Shown here piece by piece: positions 34,286 through 42,717 of a stretch of DNA of 64,000 nt. The notes under the pieces were generated by a model. That model was not told the DNA's origin, ran no database searches, and saw only the letters and a list, made by a program, of their open reading frames with translations. The DNA is taken from NCBI RefSeq assembly GCF_014649855.1, contig NZ_BMTV01000022.1:1-64000 (forward strand), in the 5' to 3' direction. Position numbers and translations under genes: made by a program. Source of the DNA: Streptomyces roseolus (GTDB lineage Bacteria; Actinomycetota; Actinomycetes; Streptomycetales; Streptomycetaceae). Position 1 is the first letter of the stretch; every line of letters starts with the position of its first letter.

Positions 34286-34331
34286 TGACCGGTGCCGGTC
34301 ATCAACCCCGGGTCGTACGACCGGGGATGAC
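34286..34331. promoter_or_regulatory. Two adjacent dyads between kinase and ABC operons
   Basis: First a perfect dyad TGACCGG-TG-CCGGTCA (34286-34301) overlapping the kinase -35. Right beside it a second one centred on GTCGTACGAC (34312-34321), extended by CCCCGG/CCGGGG and outer GTCATC/GATGAC arms with small bulges (34298-34331). The position fits binding by the cognate response regulator. Confidence 0.6.
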
Positions 34332-34398
34332 TGCCGCGTGCGTGGTTGTCCGTCTTGGTCGGATGTCCGCGGCGGGCCCCGGCGGCACCGTGGTGGAC

Positions 34399-35307
34399 AT
34401 GATCGAAGCCAGGGAACTCACGAAGCGCTACGGCGCCACCACCGCGGTCGACGGGCTGACGTTCACCGTGCGGCCGGGCCGGGTCACCGGCTTCCTCGGG
34501 CCCAACGGGGCGGGGAAGAGCACCACGCTGCGGATGGTCCTCGGCCTGCACGCGCCGACGGCCGGCACCGTGACGGTCGGGGGCCGGCGGTTCGCGGAGC
34601 GGCCCCGCGGGCTGCGGCACGTGGGCGCGCTCCTCGACGCCTCGGACGTGCACGGGGGGCGGACCGCCCGGGCGCAGCTCGCGGCCCTCGCCCGGAGCAA
34701 CCGGATTCCGCTCGCGCGGGTCGACGCGGTGCTGGAGGAGGTCGGGCTGGCCGGCGCGGCGCGGCGGCGGATCGGCGGCTTCTCGCTGGGGATGCGGCAG
34801 CGGCTCGGCATCGCGGGCGCGTTGCTGGGCGATCCGCCGGTGCTGCTGTTCGACGAGCCGTTGAACGGGCTCGACCCGGAGGGGGTCCGGTGGGTGCGGG
34901 GGCTGTTCCGGCGGCTCGCGGCGGAGGGGCGGACGGTCTTCGTCTCCAGCCATCTGATGAGCGAGATGGAGCACACCGCCGACGCGTTGGTGGTGGTCGG
35001 CCGGGGCCGGCTGATCGCCGAGGAGAGCCTGGCGGCTTTCGCGGCGCGCGGGGCGCGGCCGAGCGTGGCGGTGGGCACGCCGTCTCCCGGGGTGCTGACG
35101 CCGCTGCTGCTGGCCGCGGGTGCGGAGGTGGTCGCGGAGGAGGGCCGGCTGACGGTGACGGGGCTGAGCGCGGCGCGGATCGGCGAACTGGCGGCGGAGC
35201 ACCGGGTGGTGCTCGACCGGCTGTCGCCCCGGCGGGCCTCGCTGGAGGAGGCGTTCATGGAGCTGACGGCGGAGAGTGCCGACTACACGGCGGGAGGTGC
35301 GCGATGA
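34399..35307 (+). CDS. ABC transporter ATP-binding protein
   Basis: A 302-residue ATPase of the DrrA/CcmA type. Walker A GPNGAGKST, Q-loop region LLDASDVH, signature FSLGMRQRLGIA, Walker B VLLFDEPLNGLDPEG and H-loop SSHLMSEME are all present; the last 90 residues are the C-terminal extension of exporter ATPases. Glu is replaced within the usual DEP triad only as normal. It overlaps the permease start (ATGA). Divergent from a two-component system that probably controls it; the pair most likely exports a drug, peptide or lipid. Confidence 0.94.
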   Translation: MIEARELTKRYGATTAVDGLTFTVRPGRVTGFLGPNGAGKSTTLRMVLGLHAPTAGTVTVGGRRFAERPRGLRHVGALLDASDVHGGRTARAQLAALARSNRIPLARVDAVLEEVGLAGAARRRIGGFSLGMRQRLGIAGALLGDPPVLLFDEPLNGLDPEGVRWVRGLFRRLAAEGRTVFVSSHLMSEMEHTADALVVVGRGRLIAEESLAAFAARGARPSVAVGTPSPGVLTPLLLAAGAEVVAEEGRLTVTGLSAARIGELAAEHRVVLDRLSPRRASLEEAFMELTAESADYTAGGAR

Positions 35308-36131
35308 CGGCGGCGGTCGCTTCCGTGCGGGAGCCGCGGGCCCGGTTCCGCGATCTGGTGGCCTCGGAGTGGCTGAAGCTGTGGTCGCTGCGGTCGACGG
35401 GCTGGGCGCTGCTGTTCGGCGCGCTCGCGGTCGCGACGTTCAACGTGGGTACGGCGTGGGACCACTACCGGTACTGGTACGCGTACGACGAGGCGGCGCG
35501 GGTGGCGTTCACGGCCGACGGGAGGGGGCTCGGGGACGCCTTCACGGGGAACGCGGCGACGGTGCTGGTGCTGTGGTGCGCGGCGATGGGCGCGGTGGCG
35601 GTGGTCGGGGAGTACGGCAGCGGCGGGATACGGACGGCGTTCGCGGCGGTGCCGGCGCGCGGGGCGCTGGTCTCGGCGCGGGCGCTGGTGCTCGCCGTGG
35701 TGCACGCCGGGTTCGGGGCGGTGGTCGCGGGCGGGTCGTTCTGGGTCTCGCAGGCGGTGCTGTCGCTGCGTGGTGCCGGGGTGTCGTGGGGGCAACCGGG
35801 GGCGGTGCGGCTGGTGGTGGCGTCAGCGCTGCTCGCTCCGGTGTGCGCCCTCGCCGGAATGGCACTGGGGGTGCTGCTGCGGCGCGGGGCGGCGGCCGTG
35901 GTCGGTGCCGTGGTGGTGCTGCTCGTGGTGCCGATGGTGCTGGGCGAGGAGCGGTGGGCGACGGCGGTGGCCGCGCACACGACGCCGTTCCGTGCGTGGC
36001 ACCGGCTGGCCAGTGAGGGCGCGGCGGGGCCGTATCCGTGGACGACGGGCGGGGCGTGGCTGGTGTACGGCGCCTGGGCGGTGGGGGCGGTGCTGGTGAC
36101 GGTGGTGGCGGTGCGCCGGCGGGACCAGTGA
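35304..36131 (+). CDS. ABC-2 type permease
   Basis: A 275-residue membrane protein with about six hydrophobic segments (the first at about 30-50, then about 87-107, 120-145, 165-190, 195-215 and 250-270). The start LVASEWLKLWSLRSTGWALL is typical of the LanF/ABC-2 permease class with an amphipathic helix before the first TM. An external loop of about 35 residues follows TM1. It pairs with the preceding ATPase through a 4-bp overlap and a GGGAGG site inside the upstream gene. Confidence 0.9.
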   Translation: MTAAVASVREPRARFRDLVASEWLKLWSLRSTGWALLFGALAVATFNVGTAWDHYRYWYAYDEAARVAFTADGRGLGDAFTGNAATVLVLWCAAMGAVAVVGEYGSGGIRTAFAAVPARGALVSARALVLAVVHAGFGAVVAGGSFWVSQAVLSLRGAGVSWGQPGAVRLVVASALLAPVCALAGMALGVLLRRGAAAVVGAVVVLLVVPMVLGEERWATAVAAHTTPFRAWHRLASEGAAGPYPWTTGGAWLVYGAWAVGAVLVTVVAVRRRDQ

Positions 36132-36152
36132 GCCGGACGGCGGGGGGCCGGG

Positions 36153-37013
36153 TCAGCGGCTGCCGGGGCGGGCGAGGCGGCGGCGGACGAGGGTCTCGTG
36201 GACGAGGCGGCCGACGAGGGCGCCGCCGTAGACGACGAAGCCGACGCCGACGAGCCAGGACTGGAGGACGAGGACGGTGCCGAACTGGCCGTAGGTGACG
36301 GCGTTGGAGGCGATCAGCGGGGAGAAGACCAGCTGGGAGAAGACCCGCAGGCCGAGGAGGCCGAGGGCGGTGAGCACGGCGCCGGGCAGCAGCGCCCGCC
36401 AGCGGAGGCGGCCGCAGAGGAGGAAGCGCTGGGACCACCAGAAGAAGAGGAAGGTGCCGACGAGGTCGCCGAGGGCGACGAGGACGGTGACGCCGGCGGG
36501 GGCGCGTTCGGGGGCGGGGAAGGCGACGAAGAGGAGGAGGGCGGCGACGAGGACGGCGAGCCAGACGACGTGGCGCCACATGGTGTGCCAGCGGGCGGTG
36601 GGGAGGTCCCAGACGCGTTCGTATCCGGTCTGGACGGCGGAGCCGAAGGTGACGCCGAAGGCGGCGAGGGCGGCGAGGCCGAAGGCGGTGGTGCGCTGGA
36701 GCGCCTGGCCGGGCTGTCCGAAGAGCTGCTCGACCTCCTCCTCGGAGACCTCGGTGACGCCGAGGCCCTGGATGAGCCAGCGGGCGAAGCCCTGGCCGCG
36801 GGAGAGGTCGGCGGCGGCGACGACGATGAGGAGGGGGACGAGGGTGAGGAGGCTGAGGGCGGCGAACCCCATGGCGCGGTGCATGAGTTCCATCGCGCGG
36901 CCCCGGTTCCAGACCAGCCCGGCGGGCGACTCGGCGAGCCGGACGTGGCACCGCTGCCACCAGGGGGCGTGTTCGGGCGGCGGGTCGCTCGGCGTACCGG
37001 GGGTGCGGGGCAT
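36153..37013 (-). CDS. YihY/BrkB-like inner membrane protein
   Basis: A 286-residue protein with about six transmembrane segments. The start WNRGRAMELMHRAMGFAALSLLTLVPLLIVVAA and the central QRTTAFGLAALAAFGVTFGSAVQTGYERVWDLP match the YihY/virulence-factor BrkB family, whose biochemical role is unsettled (it was once misnamed RNase BN). No ribosome site is clear for ATG 37013. Convergent with the ABC permease; only 22 bp separate the stops. Confidence 0.85.
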   Translation of the reverse strand: MPRTPGTPSDPPPEHAPWWQRCHVRLAESPAGLVWNRGRAMELMHRAMGFAALSLLTLVPLLIVVAAADLSRGQGFARWLIQGLGVTEVSEEEVEQLFGQPGQALQRTTAFGLAALAAFGVTFGSAVQTGYERVWDLPTARWHTMWRHVVWLAVLVAALLLFVAFPAPERAPAGVTVLVALGDLVGTFLFFWWSQRFLLCGRLRWRALLPGAVLTALGLLGLRVFSQLVFSPLIASNAVTYGQFGTVLVLQSWLVGVGFVVYGGALVGRLVHETLVRRRLARPGSR

Positions 37014-37081
37014 GTCAGGTGCGGTACCCGCCGGAGGGCCGGGTCCCGCAGCGATGCGGCCGAACGGGTGGGGCGGTCCCG

Positions 37082-37552
37082 TCAGGGGAGGCGGCGGGCG
37101 CCGGGGCCCGGGGTGGCGGTGACTTCGCGGGCAGCGAGGACCTCGGCGTCCTCGCCGACGCACTGGACGACGACCCGCACCGGTGAGCCGCAGGCGGTGT
37201 GGCGGATGTCGAGGACGGGGCCCTCGGGGTCGCCCGTGTGGGTGTCGCCCCACTGCTTGAGGGCGAGCATGACGGGCCAGAGGTCGACGCCCTTGGGCGT
37301 GAGCCGGTACTCGTGGCGGGTGCGGGCGCCGGGTTCCCGGTAGGGCACGCTGTTCAGGACGCCGGCGGCGACGAGCTTGCGGAGCCGGTCGGCGAGGACG
37401 GCCTCGGAGAGGCCGATGTGGCGGCGGAAGTCGTCGTACCGGCGGACGCCGTTGAAGGCATCGCGCAGGATGAGCAGGCTCCACTTCTCGCCCACCAGGT
37501 CCAGGGTGCGGCGGACCGAGCAGTTCTCGGTGTCGATCTCCAGCCACTTCAT
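37082..37552 (-). CDS. HxlR family transcriptional regulator
   Basis: A 156-residue winged-helix regulator. CSVRRTLDLVGEKWSLLILRDAFNGVRRYDDFRRHIGLSEAVLADRLRKLVAAGVL is the family core, with the conserved Cys (residue 11) that in relatives senses electrophiles or redox state. The C-terminal part adds a small beta domain with ACGSPVRVVVQCVGE. No ribosome site; TACAGT at -12 to -7 suggests a leaderless mRNA. It is divergent from the thioesterase gene and probably regulates it. Confidence 0.92.
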   Translation of the reverse strand: MKWLEIDTENCSVRRTLDLVGEKWSLLILRDAFNGVRRYDDFRRHIGLSEAVLADRLRKLVAAGVLNSVPYREPGARTRHEYRLTPKGVDLWPVMLALKQWGDTHTGDPEGPVLDIRHTACGSPVRVVVQCVGEDAEVLAAREVTATPGPGARRLP

Positions 37553-37558
37553 CGTCCC

Positions 37559-37611
37559 ACTGTAGCCACCTGGCTCTGTCGTTGACAGTCAGCCGAGGCG
37601 AGAGCTAGCTT
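37559..37611. promoter_or_regulatory. Back-to-back HxlR and thioesterase promoters
   Basis: Rightward: TTGACA (37582-37587), 18 bp, TAGCTT (37606-37611). Leftward: TACAGT (37564-37559 on the minus strand) with its -35 position falling 17 bp away on the same six base pairs, read as TGTCAA. The two promoters thus share one -35 box. A partial repeat GACAGTCAGCC / GACAGAGTCAGCC (about 37584 and 37617) flanks the start region and may bind HxlR. Confidence 0.55.
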
Positions 37612-37667
37612 CGATCGACAGAGTCAGCCGCCGGGACGACGGCGGGGAGCGACGGAGCGGAGTGGTC

Positions 37668-38186
37668 ATGGGGCGGTCACGCACGGTCGAGTGGGAGGAC
37701 GCCGGGGCCACGGCGCGGGCGGCGGCCTCGATGGCCGGGCTCGACTTCCTGCACGAGATGATCGCGGGCCGGCTGCCCGGCCCGCCGATCGCGGCGCTGC
37801 TCGGCTTCACCCTGGCGGAGGCCGAGCACGGGCGGGCGGTCTTCGTCCTGGAGCCCGGCGAGGAGCACTACAACCCGATCGGCAGCGTGCACGGCGGGGT
37901 CTACGCCACGCTCCTCGACTCGGCGGCCGGGTGCGCGGTGCACACCACGCTGCCGCTGGGGACCGCGTACACCTCGCTCGACCTGCAGACCCGCTTCCTG
38001 CGGCCGATCACCATGGACACGGGGAAGGTGCGGGCGGTCGGCACGGTCCTCTCGCAGGGGCGGCGGACCGCCCTCGCGGAGGCCGGCCTCTACGACGAGG
38101 AGGACCGCCTCCTCGCGCACGCGACCAGCACCTGCATGCTCTTCCCGGTTCCCGGCCGGGAACCGGGCGACGGCGCTCGCGCCTGA
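37668..38186 (+). CDS. PaaI-type hot-dog thioesterase
   Basis: A 172-residue protein with the hot-dog fold: YNPIGSVHGGVYATLLDSAAGCAVHTTLP is the catalytic region (His-Gly-Gly then Asp) and LQTRFLRPI the following strand. Such enzymes hydrolyse acyl- or aryl-CoA thioesters. A GGAG site precedes ATG 37668; a GTG at 37662 is also in frame. Divergent from the HxlR regulator. Confidence 0.9.
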   Translation: MGRSRTVEWEDAGATARAAASMAGLDFLHEMIAGRLPGPPIAALLGFTLAEAEHGRAVFVLEPGEEHYNPIGSVHGGVYATLLDSAAGCAVHTTLPLGTAYTSLDLQTRFLRPITMDTGKVRAVGTVLSQGRRTALAEAGLYDEEDRLLAHATSTCMLFPVPGREPGDGARA

Positions 38187-38207
38187 CGCCCGGCCGTGCC
38201 CGTCCGG

Positions 38208-38573
38208 TCAGCGCTGGGCGAGGACCGGGCGGGCGCGGGTACAGCGGTCGGGGGCCGCGTCGGGCGCCGCGGTGGCCTGGAGGGCGGCGCTGACCAGGGT
38301 GGCCAGCAGGTCGATGTCGGAGCCCGCGTCGAGCCGCACCGTCACCCAGCCGGAGCCGGCCCGGAGCCGTACCGCGGTCGAGTTCTGGAGGGCGGGGCGC
38401 AGCCGGGCGACCATCGCCCTGGTGAGGTGGACGTCGGCCTCGTGCTCGCCGTGGAAATGGACGATCTCCTCCGTCGCCGTCCCGAGACCGAGTTCCGCAC
38501 CGCAGTGCGTACGGCCACGGGTCAGCGAGGGCCAGCTCATCAGACGTTCACTGGCATGCCTGGCCGTGTTCAT
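38208..38573 (-). CDS. Luciferase-domain-like small protein (DUF5519 type)
   Basis: A 121-residue soluble protein. LMSWPSLTRG near the start and VHFHGEHEADVHLT, STAVRLRAGSGWVTVRLDAGSDIDLLATLVSAALQA match a small actinobacterial family annotated as luciferase-domain (DUF5519) proteins; it is not a flavin luciferase and its role is unknown. No ribosome site is visible; CACGCT lies at -12 to -7 and TTGTGC 17 bp upstream, a leaderless arrangement. Confidence 0.7.
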   Translation of the reverse strand: MNTARHASERLMSWPSLTRGRTHCGAELGLGTATEEIVHFHGEHEADVHLTRAMVARLRPALQNSTAVRLRAGSGWVTVRLDAGSDIDLLATLVSAALQATAAPDAAPDRCTRARPVLAQR

Positions 38574-38675
38574 ACGAGGAGCGTGCCGGGCTCCGGGGCC
38601 CTGCACAAGCGTCCTGGCGAAAGAATCGCGTCGAGGCCTGAAACAGTCGCCCGAAGAGGGCGATGTGACGGTTTG

Positions 38676-39926
38676 TCACCACGGTGGGTGGGGTTCGGGG
38701 AGCGCTCCGTCACCGCCGTCGGTCCGGCTCGCCGGACGGGCGCGGACCCGGGCCGCGAGGACGGCGACGTCGTCCTCGGCGTGGCGCGCGTCGAGCCGAC
38801 GGAGGACCTCCTCGACCACCCCTTCGGGACCCTGGTCCGGTGGCAGGCGCAGTCCGGCCAGCCGGGCCAGCGAGACGTCGATGTCCTCGTCCCGGCGTTC
38901 GACCAGGCCGTCGGTGAAGAGCAGCAGCGTGTCGCCCGTGCCGAGCGGCCGGGTGGCGGGCTCGTAGCCGCCGACGCCGGTGCCGAGCGGCGGGCCGACG
39001 GGGAGGTCGACGAGGTCGGCGGAGCCGTCCGGGCCGAAGACCGCGGGCGGGAGGTGGCCCGCGCTGGCGAAGGTGGCGGTGCCGCGCCCCGGGTCGACGC
39101 GGACCAGCAGGCAGGTGGCGGGACGGCGGGCGCCGTCCTCCGCGACCACCGCGTCCAGGTGGCGCAGCACCCGGTGGGGCGGGAGGTCGGTGGCGGCGAC
39201 CTCGCGGAGGGCGGAGCGGTAGGCGTTCATGTCGACGGCGGCTTCGAGGCCGTGGCCCATGACGTCGCCGACGACGAGGAGGCTGCGGCCGAAGTGGAGC
39301 CGTACGGTCTCGAACCAGTCGCCGCCGACCAGGGTGCGCGGGCCGGCGGGCAGATAGCGTCCGGCGATCTCCAGGTTGGGGTGCGGTCGCCCCGGCTCGG
39401 CGACGAGCGCCCGCTGGAGGTGGAGGGCGACGGACTCGGTGGCGGCGAGCCGCCGGGCATGCCGGATGTGCCGTGCGGCGAGCCGCGCCGCCTGCTCCAG
39501 GACGACCCGGTCGTCCTCGGTGTACGGGGGGCCGGAGCGGGTCAGGGTGACCGTGCCCAGGGGCCGCTCGCGGTCCACGGCGAGCGGGGCGGTGAGGGCG
39601 TGGACGCCCCCCGCGGCGGCGGCGGGGGCACCGGAGTCCGGACCGGCGGTGTCCGGATCGCCATGGCCCCGTCCTGCGGCGACCCGATCGCCGGAGCCCC
39701 GCCGGGCGGGCGGTGCGGTGTCCGGGACGGCGTGCCGGTCCGTGGCGGGGGCCGGGGTGACGGCGGCGGTTCCGCCGGGGTGGCGGGCGAGGAAGGCGGT
39801 GAGTTCGCGGCGGGTGGCGGCCTCGTCGAGCGTGGTCCCGATGGAGCCGATCGCGGCTTCCAGGACCTCCACGAGGCGCCGGGGCCCCTCAGGGGCCGGG
39901 GCGGGGCCCTCTTCTCGTTCCGCCAC
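38676..39926 (-). CDS. SpoIIE-type PP2C phosphatase
   Basis: A 416-residue phosphatase: a degenerate GAF-like N-terminal part (about 10-155) and a complete SpoIIE/PP2C domain (about 170-395) with VGGDWFETV, VVGDVMGHGLEAA, LLLFTDGLVERRDEDID and AEDDVAVLA. It should dephosphorylate a STAS-type anti-anti-sigma factor. The GTG start has a GGAGG site. It is divergent from the MoxR-VWA operon, with 187 bp between the starts. Confidence 0.9.
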   Translation of the reverse strand: MAEREEGPAPAPEGPRRLVEVLEAAIGSIGTTLDEAATRRELTAFLARHPGGTAAVTPAPATDRHAVPDTAPPARRGSGDRVAAGRGHGDPDTAGPDSGAPAAAAGGVHALTAPLAVDRERPLGTVTLTRSGPPYTEDDRVVLEQAARLAARHIRHARRLAATESVALHLQRALVAEPGRPHPNLEIAGRYLPAGPRTLVGGDWFETVRLHFGRSLLVVGDVMGHGLEAAVDMNAYRSALREVAATDLPPHRVLRHLDAVVAEDGARRPATCLLVRVDPGRGTATFASAGHLPPAVFGPDGSADLVDLPVGPPLGTGVGGYEPATRPLGTGDTLLLFTDGLVERRDEDIDVSLARLAGLRLPPDQGPEGVVEEVLRRLDARHAEDDVAVLAARVRARPASRTDGGDGALPEPHPPW

Positions 39927-40113
39927 GACACCTCCACCGCCGTGCGGCCACCGGGCGGGCGGCGGGCGGCCGCCCTTCCCATTGCACCAGCGGGCGGCGT
40001 TCCGCGCGCGGCGCGCGGCGGCGCGGGAACGGTTGTGCGGTGGTGCGGGATCTGATCAAGTACAGCCAGAGGCTACCGGCCAGTACGAATCTTCGCTCCC
40101 CGGGGGGACAGCC

Positions 40114-40983
40114 ATGACGAACGGGTTCTTCGACTCCGTCGACGAGGTCACGGAACGGCTCGCGGCCACCGGCTACCTGGCCTCCCCCGCCATCGCCACC
40201 ACGGTCTTCCTCGCCGACCGGCTCGGCAAGCCGCTCCTGGTCGAGGGCCCCGCGGGCGTCGGGAAGACGCAGCTGGCCAAGGCCGTCACCGAGGCGGCCG
40301 GCGCCCGGCTCGTCCGGCTCCAGTGCTACGAGGGCGTCGACGAGGCCCGCGCGCTGTACGAGTGGAACCACGCCAAGCAGCTGCTGCGGATCACGGCGGG
40401 GCGCGGCGAGTCCTGGGACGAGGCCCGCACCGACATCTTCAGCGAGGAGTTCCTCCTTTCCCGGCCGCTGCTGACCGCGATCCGCTCCGAGGAGCCGACC
40501 GTGCTGCTCGTGGACGAGACCGACAAGGCCGACGTCGAGATCGAGGGCCTGCTCCTGGAGGTCCTCGGGGACTTCCAGGTCACCGTGCCCGAGCTGGGCA
40601 CGATCACCGCCGTCCGGCGCCCCTTCACGGTCCTCACCTCCAACGCCGGCCGCGAGCTGACCGAGGCGCTGCGCCGGCGCTGCCTCTTCCTGCACATCGG
40701 CTTCCCCGAGGAGGAGCTGGAGCGACGGATCGTGACGCTCAAGGTGCCCGGCCTCGACGCGGCCCTCGCGGCCTCGGTGGTCCGGGTCGTGGGGGCGCTG
40801 CGCGCGATGGACCTGCGCAAGGTGCCGTCCGTGTCGGAGACGATCGACTGGGCGCGGACGCTGCTCGCGCTCGGCGCGGACCGGCTGGACGAGCGGGTGG
40901 TGCGGGAGACCCTGGGCGTGCTGCTCAAGCACCAGGACGACATCGTGCGGGCCGCGGACCGGCTCGACCTGGACGCGGTGTGA
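40114..40983 (+). CDS. MoxR family AAA+ ATPase
   Basis: A 289-residue AAA+ ATPase. Walker A GPAGVGKTQL, Walker B TVLLVDETDKAD, sensor 1 FTVLTSN and the sensor-2 helices are clear. MoxR proteins act as chaperones that insert cofactors or activate metal enzymes and are nearly always paired with a VWA protein, as here: the next gene overlaps by 4 bp (GTGA). A GGGGGGA site precedes ATG 40114. The client enzyme is not adjacent. Confidence 0.95.
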   Translation: MTNGFFDSVDEVTERLAATGYLASPAIATTVFLADRLGKPLLVEGPAGVGKTQLAKAVTEAAGARLVRLQCYEGVDEARALYEWNHAKQLLRITAGRGESWDEARTDIFSEEFLLSRPLLTAIRSEEPTVLLVDETDKADVEIEGLLLEVLGDFQVTVPELGTITAVRRPFTVLTSNAGRELTEALRRRCLFLHIGFPEEELERRIVTLKVPGLDAALAASVVRVVGALRAMDLRKVPSVSETIDWARTLLALGADRLDERVVRETLGVLLKHQDDIVRAADRLDLDAV

Positions 40984-42380
40984 GCGGCGGGGGGCCCACC
41001 CCCGGGGCCGCCGCCGAGGGGCCGGTCGCGCGCCTGACCGGGCTCGTGGCGGCGCTGCGCGACCACGGTTTCGGCATCGGGACCGGCGAGACGGTCGACG
41101 CCGGGCTCGCGCTCGAAGCGGTCGGGTTCGCCGACCGGGAGCGGATGCGGGAGGCGCTCGCCGCGACCCTGCTGCACGGCGAGCGGCAGCGCCCCGTCTT
41201 CGACCGGGTCTTCGACCTGTACTTCCCCGCCGTCGTCACCGCTCCGGAAGGGCACGGCGCCGGGCCCGGAGACGCCGCCGCCCTCGCCGCGCTGCGCACC
41301 CGGATCGCCGAGGCGCTCGCCGCCGGCGACGCGGCGCTCCTGGACCGGCTCGCGGCGGAGGCGGTCGCCGGTTTCGGCGGGTACGGCTCCGGCCCCGGGA
41401 CCGACGGCTGGTCCTCGTACCAGGCGCTCTCCCGGGTGCGCCCCGAGACCCTCCTGGCCCGGGTGCGGGCCGCGCGCACGGGGGCCGGGCAGGAGCCGGA
41501 CTTCGCCGACCGGCTCCTCGACGACGAGATCCGGCGGGCCGTCGAGGGCTTCCGCGAGCGGGTGCGGACCGAAGCGCGGCGGCGGGTCGCCGAGCGGCGG
41601 GGCCGCGACGAGGTGGCCCGGCGGGCGGTCGCCGTGACGGCGGACCGGGTGGACTTCCTGCTCGCCGGACGGGAGCAGCTGGACGAGCTGCGCCGCACGG
41701 TGCGCCCGCTGGCGCGGAAGCTGGCGACCCGGCTCGCGGCCCGGCGGCGGCGGGCCGCGCGCGGCGCGATCGATCTGCGCCGGACCCTGCGGGGCTCGCT
41801 GTCGACGGGCGGCGTACCGGTGCGGCCGGTGCTGCGCCGGCGGCGTCCCGGCCGGCCGGAGCTGGTGCTGCTGTGCGACGTGTCCGGTTCGGTGGCCGGC
41901 TTCGCCCAGTTCACGATGGTGCTCGTGCAGGCCCTGCACGACCAGTTCAGCCGGGTGCGGGTGTTCGCCTTCGTCAACCGGTGCGACGAGGTCACCGGGC
42001 TGCTGTCGCCGGGCGCGGCGGATCCCGCCGGGTTCGGCGAGCGGATCCTCGCCGGGGCGCGGCTGACCGGCCGGCACGGGCAGAGCGACTACGGGACGGC
42101 GCTCGCCGAGTTCGCCGAGCGGTACGCGGACGCCGTCGGCCCCCGCACGGTCGTCTTCGTCCTCGGCGACGCCCGGACCAACAACACCGACCCCCGCCCG
42201 GAGGCGCTGCGGCTGATCGCGGAGCGGGCCCGCCGGGTCCACTGGCTCAACCCCGAACAGCCCGCCCTGTGGGGCACCGGCGACTCGGTGGCCCCGCTCT
42301 ACGCGGAGCTCGTGGACATGCGCCCCTGCCGCAACGCCCGCCGGCTCGGCGACCTCATCGCCCGCCTCCTCCCCGTCTGA
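40980..42380 (+). CDS. CoxE-like VWA domain protein
   Basis: A 466-residue partner of the MoxR ATPase. The N-terminal half is helical and very rich in Arg and Ala; the C-terminal half (about 295-460) is a von Willebrand A domain with the metal-ion site ELVLLCDVSGSVAGF (DxSxS), and later FVLGDARTNN. In CoxD/CoxE pairs from carboxydotrophs these two proteins mature the Mo-Cu enzyme, but no such enzyme is nearby. Start GTG at 40980 overlaps the upstream stop. Confidence 0.92.
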   Translation: MSGGGPTPGAAAEGPVARLTGLVAALRDHGFGIGTGETVDAGLALEAVGFADRERMREALAATLLHGERQRPVFDRVFDLYFPAVVTAPEGHGAGPGDAAALAALRTRIAEALAAGDAALLDRLAAEAVAGFGGYGSGPGTDGWSSYQALSRVRPETLLARVRAARTGAGQEPDFADRLLDDEIRRAVEGFRERVRTEARRRVAERRGRDEVARRAVAVTADRVDFLLAGREQLDELRRTVRPLARKLATRLAARRRRAARGAIDLRRTLRGSLSTGGVPVRPVLRRRRPGRPELVLLCDVSGSVAGFAQFTMVLVQALHDQFSRVRVFAFVNRCDEVTGLLSPGAADPAGFGERILAGARLTGRHGQSDYGTALAEFAERYADAVGPRTVVFVLGDARTNNTDPRPEALRLIAERARRVHWLNPEQPALWGTGDSVAPLYAELVDMRPCRNARRLGDLIARLLPV

Positions 42381-42459
42381 GCCGCGCCTCTCCCGTCCGG
42401 ACCGCGCCGGAGGGCGGGTGCCCGGGCGGCGCCCGGCCGGCCCGTGGGACGATCGGTCC

Positions 42460-42672
42460 GTGGCCCCGACCGGATCCGACCGTCCCGAGACCGACTTCCC
42501 GCGCGGTGTCGGCGCGCCCGCGACCCGTGCGCTCGCCGCCGCCGGGTACACCCGGCTCGACCAGCTGGCCGGGGTGCCGGCGGCCGAGCTCGCCGCGCTC
42601 CACGGTGTGGGCCCCAAGGCCCTGCGGGTGCTGGCCGAGGCCCTGGCCGAGCGCGGCACCGCCCTCGGCTGA
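42460..42672 (+). CDS. Small helix-hairpin-helix DNA-binding protein
   Basis: A 70-residue protein with one HhH motif pair: FPRGVGAPATRALAAAGYTRLDQLAGVPAAELAALHGVGPKALRVLAEALAERG. It resembles the helix-hairpin-helix of RNA polymerase alpha C-terminal domains and small actinobacterial DNA-binding proteins. The GTG at 42460 has no ribosome site; GACGAT lies at -12 to -7, so it may be leaderless. Function unknown. Confidence 0.75.
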   Translation: MAPTGSDRPETDFPRGVGAPATRALAAAGYTRLDQLAGVPAAELAALHGVGPKALRVLAEALAERGTALG

Positions 42673-42717
42673 CCCTCGGCTGTACGGCTCCGGGGCGGGC
42701 GCTCTAGTTTGGGGCCC

